Source: a virus. From it: 64,000 bases of DNA. The position numbers were made by a program, and so were the translations under genes. The stretch spans positions 41,767-105,766 of the IMG/VR virus record IMGVR_UViG_3300027996_001813. One strand, 5' to 3'. Position 1 is the first letter of the stretch. Every line of letters begins with the position of its first letter. Shown here in pieces: positions 33,261 to 40,587 of the stretch. The notes under the pieces are model-generated. The model worked only from the letters and a program-made list of their open reading frames with translations. It did no database searches and had not been told where the DNA came from.

Positions 33261-33649
33261 GAGAAATCAATAGGACCACTGAACGGGTCAACCTCTTCTT
33301 CTTCGTCGTTTCTTTTGTAATCATCATCAAGACGAACCACGTCGTCTAGCTCTGGCGATGACGCTTCCATCACGACAACGGGCGATGTGGCAGACGCCTC
33401 AAGTCTATGTATGGTCCCAGGAGTGATGGTAATAAAACGTCCCGGCAACAATGTCATTTCGCGATCAAAACCATCAGCAGACAAAAACAAAGTGCCGCAG
33501 CCGTATAGGCAATACATTGTTTCCAGCTTGTCATTGTGGTATTGTAGGCTAAGTCGATGCCCCGCATCAACCTCTAAAATCTTGAAAGCATACTTGTCGT
33601 TTACTTCCATGATTCGCTCTCTACCCCAGGGCTTATCTACTAACTTCAT
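33257..33649 (-). CDS. Cupin, type II mannose-6-phosphate isomerase-like
   Basis: A 130-residue single-domain cupin. KPWGRERIM at the start, HRLSLQYHNDKLETMYCLYG with metal ligands His and Glu, and PGRFITITPGTIHRLEA match the isomerase domain of ManC/type II phosphomannose isomerases (fructose-6-phosphate to mannose-6-phosphate). VVRLDDDYKRN is also like the family end. No guanylyltransferase domain is present, so it would feed host GDP-mannose synthesis and in turn Gmd. An acidic tail follows. Confidence 0.82.
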   Translation of the reverse strand: MKLVDKPWGRERIMEVNDKYAFKILEVDAGHRLSLQYHNDKLETMYCLYGCGTLFLSADGFDREMTLLPGRFITITPGTIHRLEASATSPVVVMEASSPELDDVVRLDDDYKRNDEEEEVDPFSGPIDFS

Positions 33650-33954
33650 TGCGGTTCAATATTGTTGCGTCTCAGTTGATGTTCCAAATCACGAATACGT
33701 GTCTGAGCGGCATTATGTCTAGCGGAGTCTAACGAACGAGCAAGAGGATCAGATCCTTTAAGAGATTCGTTCTCCTGTCTCAGTGCTCGTTTTTCTTTTT
33801 TAAGCCCTTTGATCATCTGTTCGGCTAAAACCCAACGATTTCTGTGTTCGGCGGTAACCTTAATTTGAGTCTCAAGCTGCTCTTCTAGCTTCTCGTGCTC
33901 TTCAACCAGACTTCGTGCGACTAAGCTTTGCCATGTTTTTTTGAAGTTCGCCAT
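33646..33954 (-). CDS. Coiled-coil protein
   Basis: A 102-residue, strongly charged protein dominated by a coiled coil (EEHEKLEEQLETQIKVTAE, KKEKRALRQENESLKG). No domain is recognised. It overlaps the cupin gene (ATGA) and the GT2 gene by 34 bases. Similar small coiled coils can act as assembly factors, but this is a guess. Confidence 0.65.
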   Translation of the reverse strand: MANFKKTWQSLVARSLVEEHEKLEEQLETQIKVTAEHRNRWVLAEQMIKGLKKEKRALRQENESLKGSDPLARSLDSARHNAAQTRIRDLEHQLRRNNIEPQ

Positions 33955-34781
33955 TTCTTGCCTGCTTGCATCTTAGCTACCCATTCATCTTTCGGAGGTA
34001 GGTCGTTGAAGTCACTAAACTCTCTTGCATGCTTCAAGTGTCCTTTGAAATTATGACCAAAGAACTCTGAAATGGAAGCATAAGTTTCCCAATTATTTGC
34101 GTGCTTGTTGCGATTTTCAATAGAATCGGGACGTTGTGTATAAACTGTAATGAACTGATTGATCACATGGCCGTGATAACCTTTACTCATGAAGTAAAGC
34201 CAAAGCCAGTAGTCGTACGCAGACTGGTGGCTAGCTGCCCTCTCGTCCATCAAATCCCAGTCAAGATCATCTACAAAACTCTTGTCATTTCTCCATACAA
34301 CCTGCGGTCCAGCCCAACACTCACGAGACATAAGCTCAAAATCAAACTTGGGTTTTAATCCTCTTCCCTGCATCTGACCGTTCTCGTTGATGATAGTCAG
34401 ACCACCGTAGCAGAAGGCAATCTTAGAGCCTACATGCATAGGACTGGTAGCCATCCTCATGTGCTTGAAAACGGTTGCCGTGGTCTCGGGTGCGTGGTAG
34501 TCATCTGTGTTAGAATTCATCACAAACTCACCACTCGCGGCCCTCCAGGCTCTAAGCCACGAAGCACCATACGGCTCCCGCTCGTGGTGATAGATATACT
34601 TAACACGATCATCCATGCTCGCCCATTTTTCTGCAATGATACCATCGGTACCAGGAGAATTGGGATTAACGATAACGATTTCAAAATCAGGGTCCGTCTG
34701 ATGATCTAGCATGTGAGCAATATGCTCGTCTAAATAGTGGCCAGAATCATAAGTACTAACCAAAAAACTAACCTTGGGCAT
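33921..34781 (-). CDS. GT2 glycosyltransferase
   Basis: A 286-residue GT-A enzyme: VSFLVSTYDSGHYL, FEIVIVNPNSPGT, ASWLRAWRAASGEFVMNSNTDDYHAP (NTDD metal site) and a C-terminal part containing SAYDYWLWLYFMSKGY. The C-terminus is basic. The order of elements is standard for this family. No membrane helix is visible. Confidence 0.87.
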   Translation of the reverse strand: MPKVSFLVSTYDSGHYLDEHIAHMLDHQTDPDFEIVIVNPNSPGTDGIIAEKWASMDDRVKYIYHHEREPYGASWLRAWRAASGEFVMNSNTDDYHAPETTATVFKHMRMATSPMHVGSKIAFCYGGLTIINENGQMQGRGLKPKFDFELMSRECWAGPQVVWRNDKSFVDDLDWDLMDERAASHQSAYDYWLWLYFMSKGYHGHVINQFITVYTQRPDSIENRNKHANNWETYASISEFFGHNFKGHLKHAREFSDFNDLPPKDEWVAKMQAGKKWRTSKKHGKA

Positions 34782-35223
34782 TATCTCTACACCTTATTTC
34801 CGATTCTCTTTTGCACGTTCTACAATAACGATACCCCGTTGATGGCTGAACATACAAATTATCGCCACTCAACGGATGTCCATGTTTACAGTGTGTCTTT
34901 CTGGCATTTTTAGCTGGTGGACTATCTCCAAGCATGACGTTTTCCACTAACGTCATGACACGTAGGTGATCTGGATTAACGCATCTACGATTTCTACACT
35001 TGTGATCAACTTGCATTCCTTCAGGAATAACGCCTACAAAATATTCATAAGCAAACGCATACGCTTTTCCCCAGCTAGACACTCCAGACTCATGACTGAA
35101 TCTAAAGCACCCATAACCATCACGATCAGTACATGCCGTCCAGTTCCAACAGCCCGTGCTAGAGTCGATGATGTACTTTTCTTGAAACCGATTAATCGGG
35201 TCTTTTCTAGAACGACATGCCAT
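34768..35223 (-). CDS. HNH homing endonuclease (paired type, copy 2)
   Basis: A 151-residue protein with CWNWTACTDRDGYGCFRF, GMQVDHKCRNRRCVNPDHL as the HNH core, then RKTHCKHGHPLSGDN and CRTCKRESE. It is a clear paralogue of the gene at 31539. It sits between two glycosyltransferase genes, overlapping each by 14-17 bases, which fits a mobile element that landed at the junction. Confidence 0.87.
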   Translation of the reverse strand: MACRSRKDPINRFQEKYIIDSSTGCWNWTACTDRDGYGCFRFSHESGVSSWGKAYAFAYEYFVGVIPEGMQVDHKCRNRRCVNPDHLRVMTLVENVMLGDSPPAKNARKTHCKHGHPLSGDNLYVQPSTGYRYCRTCKRESEIRCRDNAQG

Positions 35224-36217
35224 TATGATAATGCTGCATATAGGGCTGAGATTGCTGTGTCATACAGAGCCAAATGTTTCCTACGTCTTCACCAGCTAAC
35301 GCCTTCTTATAAAAAGAATCGTCTTTCCAGTTGTTGTCACAGTCACAGTGTTGTGCAACCTGAGGACGATGATTAATTATTGCCGGATGTTCTCCGTCAA
35401 AATACAGCACGGGCTCTGTAACATCAAACCAGTCTTTAACTTTTTGGTCAAACTTTACGTCGGCATTGTCGTGTTTAGCAAGCTCGCCTTTGTAATACTC
35501 TTGTTTTTGTTCCATGACTTCATTCATGTTTCTACGAGCATACCCATAGTGGTAAATAAAAATAGGATCCCTAGGTACAATTCTACGTGGTTGATAATGT
35601 GGTGAAAAGTATGTACAGTGACCAGCAGGATCAGTCAATACAGGGTGGCTATTATACTTCATGCCACGCACATACTTAATAATCCTTTGATGCTGAGTGT
35701 TCCATTCGGGACCAGGAACCGCAATATGATCAAGGTCACGATAAAAATGCAAGAAGGTAGGAATAAATTCTTGAGCTTGCGGATCAAGCTCAATAGCCTT
35801 ACGTAATCGTCTAATGTCCTCGGGACGATAGAACTCATCAGCATCATTAATGAGAATCCAATCTCCAGGTACAGACATGTCCAAGAAGGTCTGCTTCATA
35901 TCCTCAAGATCCTTCCAGTGCTTGTTAATTGAGATCACCACAAGCTTGTTGTCAGGATCGTTGTGAGCTTTAAAATCATCAATAACACCTTTCGTGTTGT
36001 CGGTTGAGTGACCATCCTCCGTGGAGTTGGGGCGGTTCTCAACGGCACCTTCAATAACGAGAATGCGATCTACCTCGTCATAGATAGAGTGTAGTACTGC
36101 TCCCGCGAAATCTTCCTCGTTGTGCATCTGAATACACTGAACGATCCTTACGGGGCGATTGACACGCTCCGCAATACACTGCATCTGCGGTACGTAATGG
36201 ATTTGTTGCTGATTCAT
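35207..36217 (-). CDS. GT2-like glycosyltransferase
   Basis: A 336-residue protein. The GT-A core begins IVQCIQMHNEEDFAGAVLHS, and the metal site is in GDWILINDADEFYRPEDIR. HPAIINHRPQVAQH and a Gln/His-rich end follow. It resembles glycosyltransferases with a DADE motif that act on a nearby acceptor. It has no membrane helix. Its start overlaps the stop of the upstream GT4 gene. Confidence 0.82.
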   Translation of the reverse strand: MNQQQIHYVPQMQCIAERVNRPVRIVQCIQMHNEEDFAGAVLHSIYDEVDRILVIEGAVENRPNSTEDGHSTDNTKGVIDDFKAHNDPDNKLVVISINKHWKDLEDMKQTFLDMSVPGDWILINDADEFYRPEDIRRLRKAIELDPQAQEFIPTFLHFYRDLDHIAVPGPEWNTQHQRIIKYVRGMKYNSHPVLTDPAGHCTYFSPHYQPRRIVPRDPIFIYHYGYARRNMNEVMEQKQEYYKGELAKHDNADVKFDQKVKDWFDVTEPVLYFDGEHPAIINHRPQVAQHCDCDNNWKDDSFYKKALAGEDVGNIWLCMTQQSQPYMQHYHNGMSF

Positions 36218-37458
36218 AGGGTTTCCTCCAACGATACTTCGGCTTCCTTATATCTAGCTACGCCGGTCTCTTTCCAAGATTGTACTGCGGCCTCTACTTG
36301 CTCGACAATCTGTTCATGGACATTACGGTAATCTAGCTTTTCTCCTACTAGCTTTGCATTCTCACGACGCTGTAAAACGGCTTTCCACTCGGCTTGACCC
36401 TGTTCGTCCAACACATCAGCTTCATTTGCCTTGCGAAGAATATGGAAACGCTGCATGGTCATGGCAAGCTCTACGGGCGAAGGCTCAAAACATTGTTCTA
36501 GACCAGTAAAGAGACCAGGGTCAGGGTGCGGCATGTCATAGAAGAATGTCGGGGTACCACCATAAACCAGAGAGTTCTCAGGTGTCACAAACTCTGCAAG
36601 ACCACCAGCGTTATGACTAATGACCGTGTTGCCGTGTGCCAACGCATCAAACGCAGGGATGCCCCAGCCTTCGCCACGACTAGTACAAACGTACGCATCG
36701 CCACGAGCATGAAGACCGTGAACCTCGTCGTCACTCATGGTGTAAATGACGGGCAAGATAGGCGGGTACTCACTGATGGGGATCCGACAACGCTCTTTGA
36801 CGCCCTGGATGTATTGCTTCACTATTTCAAGGTCATTCTGTCGTCCACCCATATTGACATAGGTCTTGAGAACCAACAGAACATCGTTAGGAGCACCAGC
36901 AAACGCTGCAAAGTACGCACGCAGAAGAACATCAATACCCTTCTTTGTGCTTAGTTGGCAGATGTTATAAAACACGGTTCGCCCTTCAATGTTGTCGATA
37001 ACAAACGGCTCGTAGTCACGCTTATAGTCATCAACGTCACAAGGAGGACCAGCCACCAAGATAGGCTTGTTAACGCCAGAATTCAAGAGTGCTGTAGCAT
37101 TGTGCTTAGAGGGGACAATCAAAAAGTCAAACTCATTAGCTTTAGCTACCCACCCTTGTTGAATACGGTCTGTCTCTAAAAAAGTATATAGACCATTGGG
37201 AATTCCAGGAACGGGCACTGCTTCGTTGTTGCATGTAATCATCTGTAAAGCAACGTCTACGTTCTGTAGGTCGTTCTCTAACAGAGGTTGCATCCAATCG
37301 GGCACCTCAAATTCTTGTCCTTCGTCCAAAGAGTCAAACTTAAGAGGACGAGCCGTAATTTCTAGTCTGTCATTCTGAGCTAGTGCCTGCAAGAGATGAC
37401 GCGATGCTGTGGCAAATCCCGAAAAATCCATCAACGGTCCAACGTACAAAAGCTTCAT
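36214..37458 (-). CDS. GT4-family glycosyltransferase (copy 3)
   Basis: A 414-residue GT-B protein: LLYVGPLMDFSGFATASRHL at the N-terminus, TVFYNICQLSTKKGIDVLL, YVCTSRGEGWGIPAFDALAHG (catalytic acidic pattern) and GNTVISHNAGG. Its ATG at 37458 has a very strong site, AGGAGGGG at 37464-37471. The 50-base gap upstream holds a motif similar to the late element at 5292. Confidence 0.9.
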   Translation of the reverse strand: MKLLYVGPLMDFSGFATASRHLLQALAQNDRLEITARPLKFDSLDEGQEFEVPDWMQPLLENDLQNVDVALQMITCNNEAVPVPGIPNGLYTFLETDRIQQGWVAKANEFDFLIVPSKHNATALLNSGVNKPILVAGPPCDVDDYKRDYEPFVIDNIEGRTVFYNICQLSTKKGIDVLLRAYFAAFAGAPNDVLLVLKTYVNMGGRQNDLEIVKQYIQGVKERCRIPISEYPPILPVIYTMSDDEVHGLHARGDAYVCTSRGEGWGIPAFDALAHGNTVISHNAGGLAEFVTPENSLVYGGTPTFFYDMPHPDPGLFTGLEQCFEPSPVELAMTMQRFHILRKANEADVLDEQGQAEWKAVLQRRENAKLVGEKLDYRNVHEQIVEQVEAAVQSWKETGVARYKEAEVSLEETL

Positions 37459-37463
37459 ACTAA

Positions 37464-37486
37464 CCCCTCCTTTAAATAGTCTACTA
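37464..37486 (-). promoter_or_regulatory. Strong RBS and divergent copy of the late motif
   Basis: On the minus strand, TAGTAGACT at 37478-37486 runs into ATTTAA and AGGAGGGG at 37464-37471, five bases before the ATG. Over 16 bases the upstream part differs from copy D (5292) at three positions, so it may be a variant of the same element or a coincidence. Confidence 0.35.
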
Positions 37487-37508
37487 AGCTGTTAATCATA
37501 TTTTTTCT

Positions 37509-39314
37509 TTAGATAAATTCTTGCGTGGGACGCTGGGCCACAGGTGCTATACCAGCAACCTCTTGTCTGATTTGATCGCGTAGTTTACCACCATCAGACT
37601 GCTGGTTACCAATTGCGACAAACTGTTTCATGATCTGTTCACGAGGAACACCAAGTCCAAGATGCTGAATCCAAGTCTTGGCACCCTCTGGGTCAACTGC
37701 CGGATACTTCAATACATTAATGTACAACCACTCGACATACTGCTCGTCACTTAGTCCATCAGGAACAGGAACAGCTTGAATAGAATCATGCTCAATAATA
37801 GGACTATCCCACGTCTGCGAACGGTCTAGCGGCTTGATGTTATCAAGAACGTACTCCCATTGCTTCCAGAGTTTATTCCAGTCGTAATTCTCTTCGGTAC
37901 ACTCACGAGCCTCAATACCAAGAGCCTTAAGCTTAACAGGATCAGTGATCATGTTACGCATCTTATCGGCAAGATCGTCAACGTCTGGGTGGGCACGAAT
38001 ACACCCCGTTTCTGGTTCATGGTAATAACGACCAACATCAATAACGTCACCACCCTTAGTACAGGTGTAGTTATCCTCAGTGATCTTGAGATCTTCAAAA
38101 TGATTGTAGTCAGGGAAACGCCCCTTCTCACGCATGGCCGTGTAGTCTGTTACTAGAGTCGGAACGCCACAAGCTTTAGCTTCCTGAATAGGCATTCCGT
38201 CACCCTCACAAATCGAACACTGAACATAAAGATCCATGAGGTTATATAGCTTAGCAAGATCTTCTCTTGTAAAACCACCAGCGGTGTTCGGAGGAGAAGC
38301 TTCAATTGCTCCACAGTGAGGACAAGGCAACTTAATGCGACCATCCTGCGTGGGCTTACCCCACAGGTTCATAGCAAAGGTCACGGAAGGCTCTTGACAT
38401 GCATGACAGTACATGGACTGCAAGATACTACCACGAATACCTTTACTGGCATATGGCATCCAGTCGTAAGACTCTAGACGCATAATGTGTCTAGGGTAAT
38501 CGTAAGAGTGTGCGTTATCCGGCCACGAAGAATGAATCAACAGAACCGCCTTATCAACAGCGTCTTCTCCTTTGTACTTCTCCTTCATCGCGGCAAAGCC
38601 ATCGATAAGATCAGGATACAGTTTACGACTTTGGTTACGCATAACCGTGCCGATAACAGGGTTGTCACTATTTAGGTTCCAGTGCTCACGAGTCTCCTTG
38701 GTGTCCATGGGCAGAAACGTTTCTAGGTCAACACCAGGACGCATGGCCTTAGGAAAAATACTAACGCTTTTCTTACCGTTAGGCAACAGTTGGCTCTGAC
38801 GACGCAGGGTGTGAACACCATAATCAGAGTACGCCAAAACCATTTCAGCGTTCTCATAGGTTTTCATCCACTCTTCTGCCTGAGGTTCAGCGTCAACAGT
38901 AGGCATCACAACCCACTTAAACCAAGAGCGAAACACACTTCGCTCTTGGAATTCTAGCATCCACCAGTCACGGATATCGATAACGATATCCGGCTTAAAA
39001 TCAGCACATACATGGTTGAATTTGTACTCGCCAAACTGGTTAGTGTTCTGGCCTCGTGTGCGAGGGTGCGGATTCGGAGCGTTGAAGGCTTGAGCCTCTT
39101 CCTGGGTCGTGGGCATTACGCCATAGAACTTCCAGCGACCCTGGATGAACTCCTGGACCTTAGGATCGTCCTGGCGTACATACGAACCAAGCTCAGCGAT
39201 TTCATATTTCCCTGTGGCCACCAATCTAGGGATCAATTCCCTATAGTATGTCGAAAAACCAGTACTAAGATTACTGGCTTCTCCGATAAACAAAATACGT
39301 TTCTTGTTACTCAT
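37509..39314 (-). CDS. GT-B glycosyltransferase with zinc ribbon and C-terminal DUF4214-like domain
   Basis: A 601-residue protein. The N-terminal domain starts ILFIGEASNLSTGFSTYYREL. Between the two Rossmann domains is a zinc ribbon (Cys303/306 CHAC and Cys331/334 CPHC) within the extra segment at about residues 295-340. The C-terminal domain has CSICEGDGMPIQEAKACG, the conserved Glu motif of GT4. Residues ~530-575 (QYVEWLYINVLKYPAVDPEG, then REQIMKQF) match DUF4214, a helical domain common in surface glycan and adhesin proteins. It is the first gene of the sugar island and follows the sigma factor gene with a four-base overlap. Confidence 0.8.
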   Translation of the reverse strand: MSNKKRILFIGEASNLSTGFSTYYRELIPRLVATGKYEIAELGSYVRQDDPKVQEFIQGRWKFYGVMPTTQEEAQAFNAPNPHPRTRGQNTNQFGEYKFNHVCADFKPDIVIDIRDWWMLEFQERSVFRSWFKWVVMPTVDAEPQAEEWMKTYENAEMVLAYSDYGVHTLRRQSQLLPNGKKSVSIFPKAMRPGVDLETFLPMDTKETREHWNLNSDNPVIGTVMRNQSRKLYPDLIDGFAAMKEKYKGEDAVDKAVLLIHSSWPDNAHSYDYPRHIMRLESYDWMPYASKGIRGSILQSMYCHACQEPSVTFAMNLWGKPTQDGRIKLPCPHCGAIEASPPNTAGGFTREDLAKLYNLMDLYVQCSICEGDGMPIQEAKACGVPTLVTDYTAMREKGRFPDYNHFEDLKITEDNYTCTKGGDVIDVGRYYHEPETGCIRAHPDVDDLADKMRNMITDPVKLKALGIEARECTEENYDWNKLWKQWEYVLDNIKPLDRSQTWDSPIIEHDSIQAVPVPDGLSDEQYVEWLYINVLKYPAVDPEGAKTWIQHLGLGVPREQIMKQFVAIGNQQSDGGKLRDQIRQEVAGIAPVAQRPTQEFI

Positions 39315-39976
39315 TCAATTACGCCCCTGATGGCTTGACGAATACGATCTTTAAGATCGTTCTCCAATTTGTACAACTGTCCTACGTGTATACCCAACTG
39401 AGAAGCTACGTCTTCCGCTGTTGTGTTACCCATAAGTCTTTGCTCTAAAATCACTTCTTCTGTTTTACCCTCAATGACATCATTCAGTAGTGTCATGATT
39501 GTACTTTCTTTTGCGTCCCCTTCTTCCAGAGCGTCATCTGACTGTAGCTCTGAATGCTTGCGACGATTGTAGGTGATACGTAGATCCTTAATGTGATCGG
39601 CATCAAAGCTACGGTGACCGTTTTTAGTTAGAATGACAGCAATCTCTTCGTCTGTCTTGTCGTTAATGTGTAACTTATTGACTTTTGCTGCTAGACTAGT
39701 AACCCTATGGTCCACCGTGAATACGCCCAGGAATTTAGCCGCTTCATTAAACACGTCTTGACGTACGATTTTTGCAACGTACGATCTGATAGTCGTACCT
39801 TGCGTTGGATCATACATTTTAATAGCTTTCAAAATAGCAATATCGCCAATCTGACATAGGTCAGCAAAGTCTATCGACGCAGAAGAGTAACACGCAGAAC
39901 GTGCTATCTTCTTTACGACTGAACTGTATTCGTTTAGAAGTTCAACGGCCTCAGCATCGGACATGTCAACCATCAT
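39311..39976 (-). CDS. Phage sigma70-family sigma factor
   Basis: A 221-residue sigma factor. FADLCQIGDIAILKAIKMYDP followed by GTTIRSYVAKIVRQDVFN is region 2.1-2.4, which contacts core RNA polymerase and the -10 element. VILEQRLMGNTTAEDVASQL and LYKLENDLKDRIRQAI form region 4.2 with its helix-turn-helix. The start at 39976 is chosen because GGAGAG lies six bases upstream and the overlap with SSB is small; a longer start at 40060 is possible. It probably redirects the host polymerase to phage promoters. Confidence 0.88.
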   Translation of the reverse strand: MMVDMSDAEAVELLNEYSSVVKKIARSACYSSASIDFADLCQIGDIAILKAIKMYDPTQGTTIRSYVAKIVRQDVFNEAAKFLGVFTVDHRVTSLAAKVNKLHINDKTDEEIAVILTKNGHRSFDADHIKDLRITYNRRKHSELQSDDALEEGDAKESTIMTLLNDVIEGKTEEVILEQRLMGNTTAEDVASQLGIHVGQLYKLENDLKDRIRQAIRGVIE

Positions 39977-40337
39977 TTCGTGCTCTCCGATCCATGATCT
40001 TGATGAATCCAGCACCGGGGGCAACTCGAACGATGTCCTGGAAATATTCTTCGTCTTCATCTGTGCAGTGCTCGTCGTCCATTACGCCAAGTATATTAAT
40101 GAGTCGTCCTTTAAGACCACCATCTTCTTGACAGTTTGACACATAGTTGGCAAAAGAACCAAGTGCCATGACGCGGCGATATAGGGTACGTGAAGTAGTT
40201 TGGTTTCCACGTCGTATGGGGATGTTTAGGGCCAGAGTAAAAACAGCTTTACTAACTCGTCCTTCTTCGTCAACTTTTCCGAGTTCGGCATCAGATGTGG
40301 CTCGACCCATCAGTTGAACGTTTGCGTAGTCGTACAT
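39966..40337 (-). CDS. ssb: Single-stranded DNA-binding protein, OB fold
   Basis: A 123-residue protein. NVQLMGRATSDAEL at the start, AVFTLALNIPI and SRTLYRRVMALGSFANYV follow the strand order of bacterial SSB. LKGRLINILGVM fits strand 4. Its C-terminus ends ARNDG, without the canonical DDDIPF tail, so the usual partner-binding tail may be lacking. It lies with the polymerase and helicase genes, supporting a replication role. It overlaps the sigma gene by 11 bases. Confidence 0.75.
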   Translation of the reverse strand: MYDYANVQLMGRATSDAELGKVDEEGRVSKAVFTLALNIPIRRGNQTTSRTLYRRVMALGSFANYVSNCQEDGGLKGRLINILGVMDDEHCTDEDEEYFQDIVRVAPGAGFIKIMDRRARNDG

Positions 40338-40362
40338 ATTATGTCAGTTTTTACCCGAAGTG

Positions 40363-40587
40363 TTAAGGCTTTTTTGTGGTTTTTCTGCGTACCGGCTTAG
40401 CTCTACGGAACCAGATCTGTGGCACCGAAAAAGGATACATGGGTTCCCATCCTGTTTTGGCACGCTCATTTAAAATGTCTCTAATGATAGGATTTAAAGC
40501 AGCAACATTGCCCACACCAATCTCTATCATGGCCTGCTGTTGTTCGTCAAGTTCTATGTTCGCGAAATCGTATTCGTATTTTGTCAT
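40363..40587 (-). CDS. Small DUF4177-like protein
   Basis: A 74-residue protein. EYDFANIELDEQQQAM at the start, LNERAKTGWEPMYPF and IWFRRAKP resemble DUF4177, a small domain of unknown function often found in phages. The C-terminus is basic (PVRRKTTKKP). It overlaps the polymerase gene by four bases. Confidence 0.62.
   Translation of the reverse strand: MTKYEYDFANIELDEQQQAMIEIGVGNVAALNPIIRDILNERAKTGWEPMYPFSVPQIWFRRAKPVRRKTTKKP

Noticed and set aside
33646-33954. Coiled-coil protein as a spanin
   Set aside because: It has no signal peptide, membrane segment or lipobox and lies far from lysis-like genes.
39977-40060. Upstream extension of the sigma factor start to 40060
   Set aside because: It would overlap the SSB gene by 95 bases, and a good ribosome site fits the ATG at 39976. 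Not excluded.
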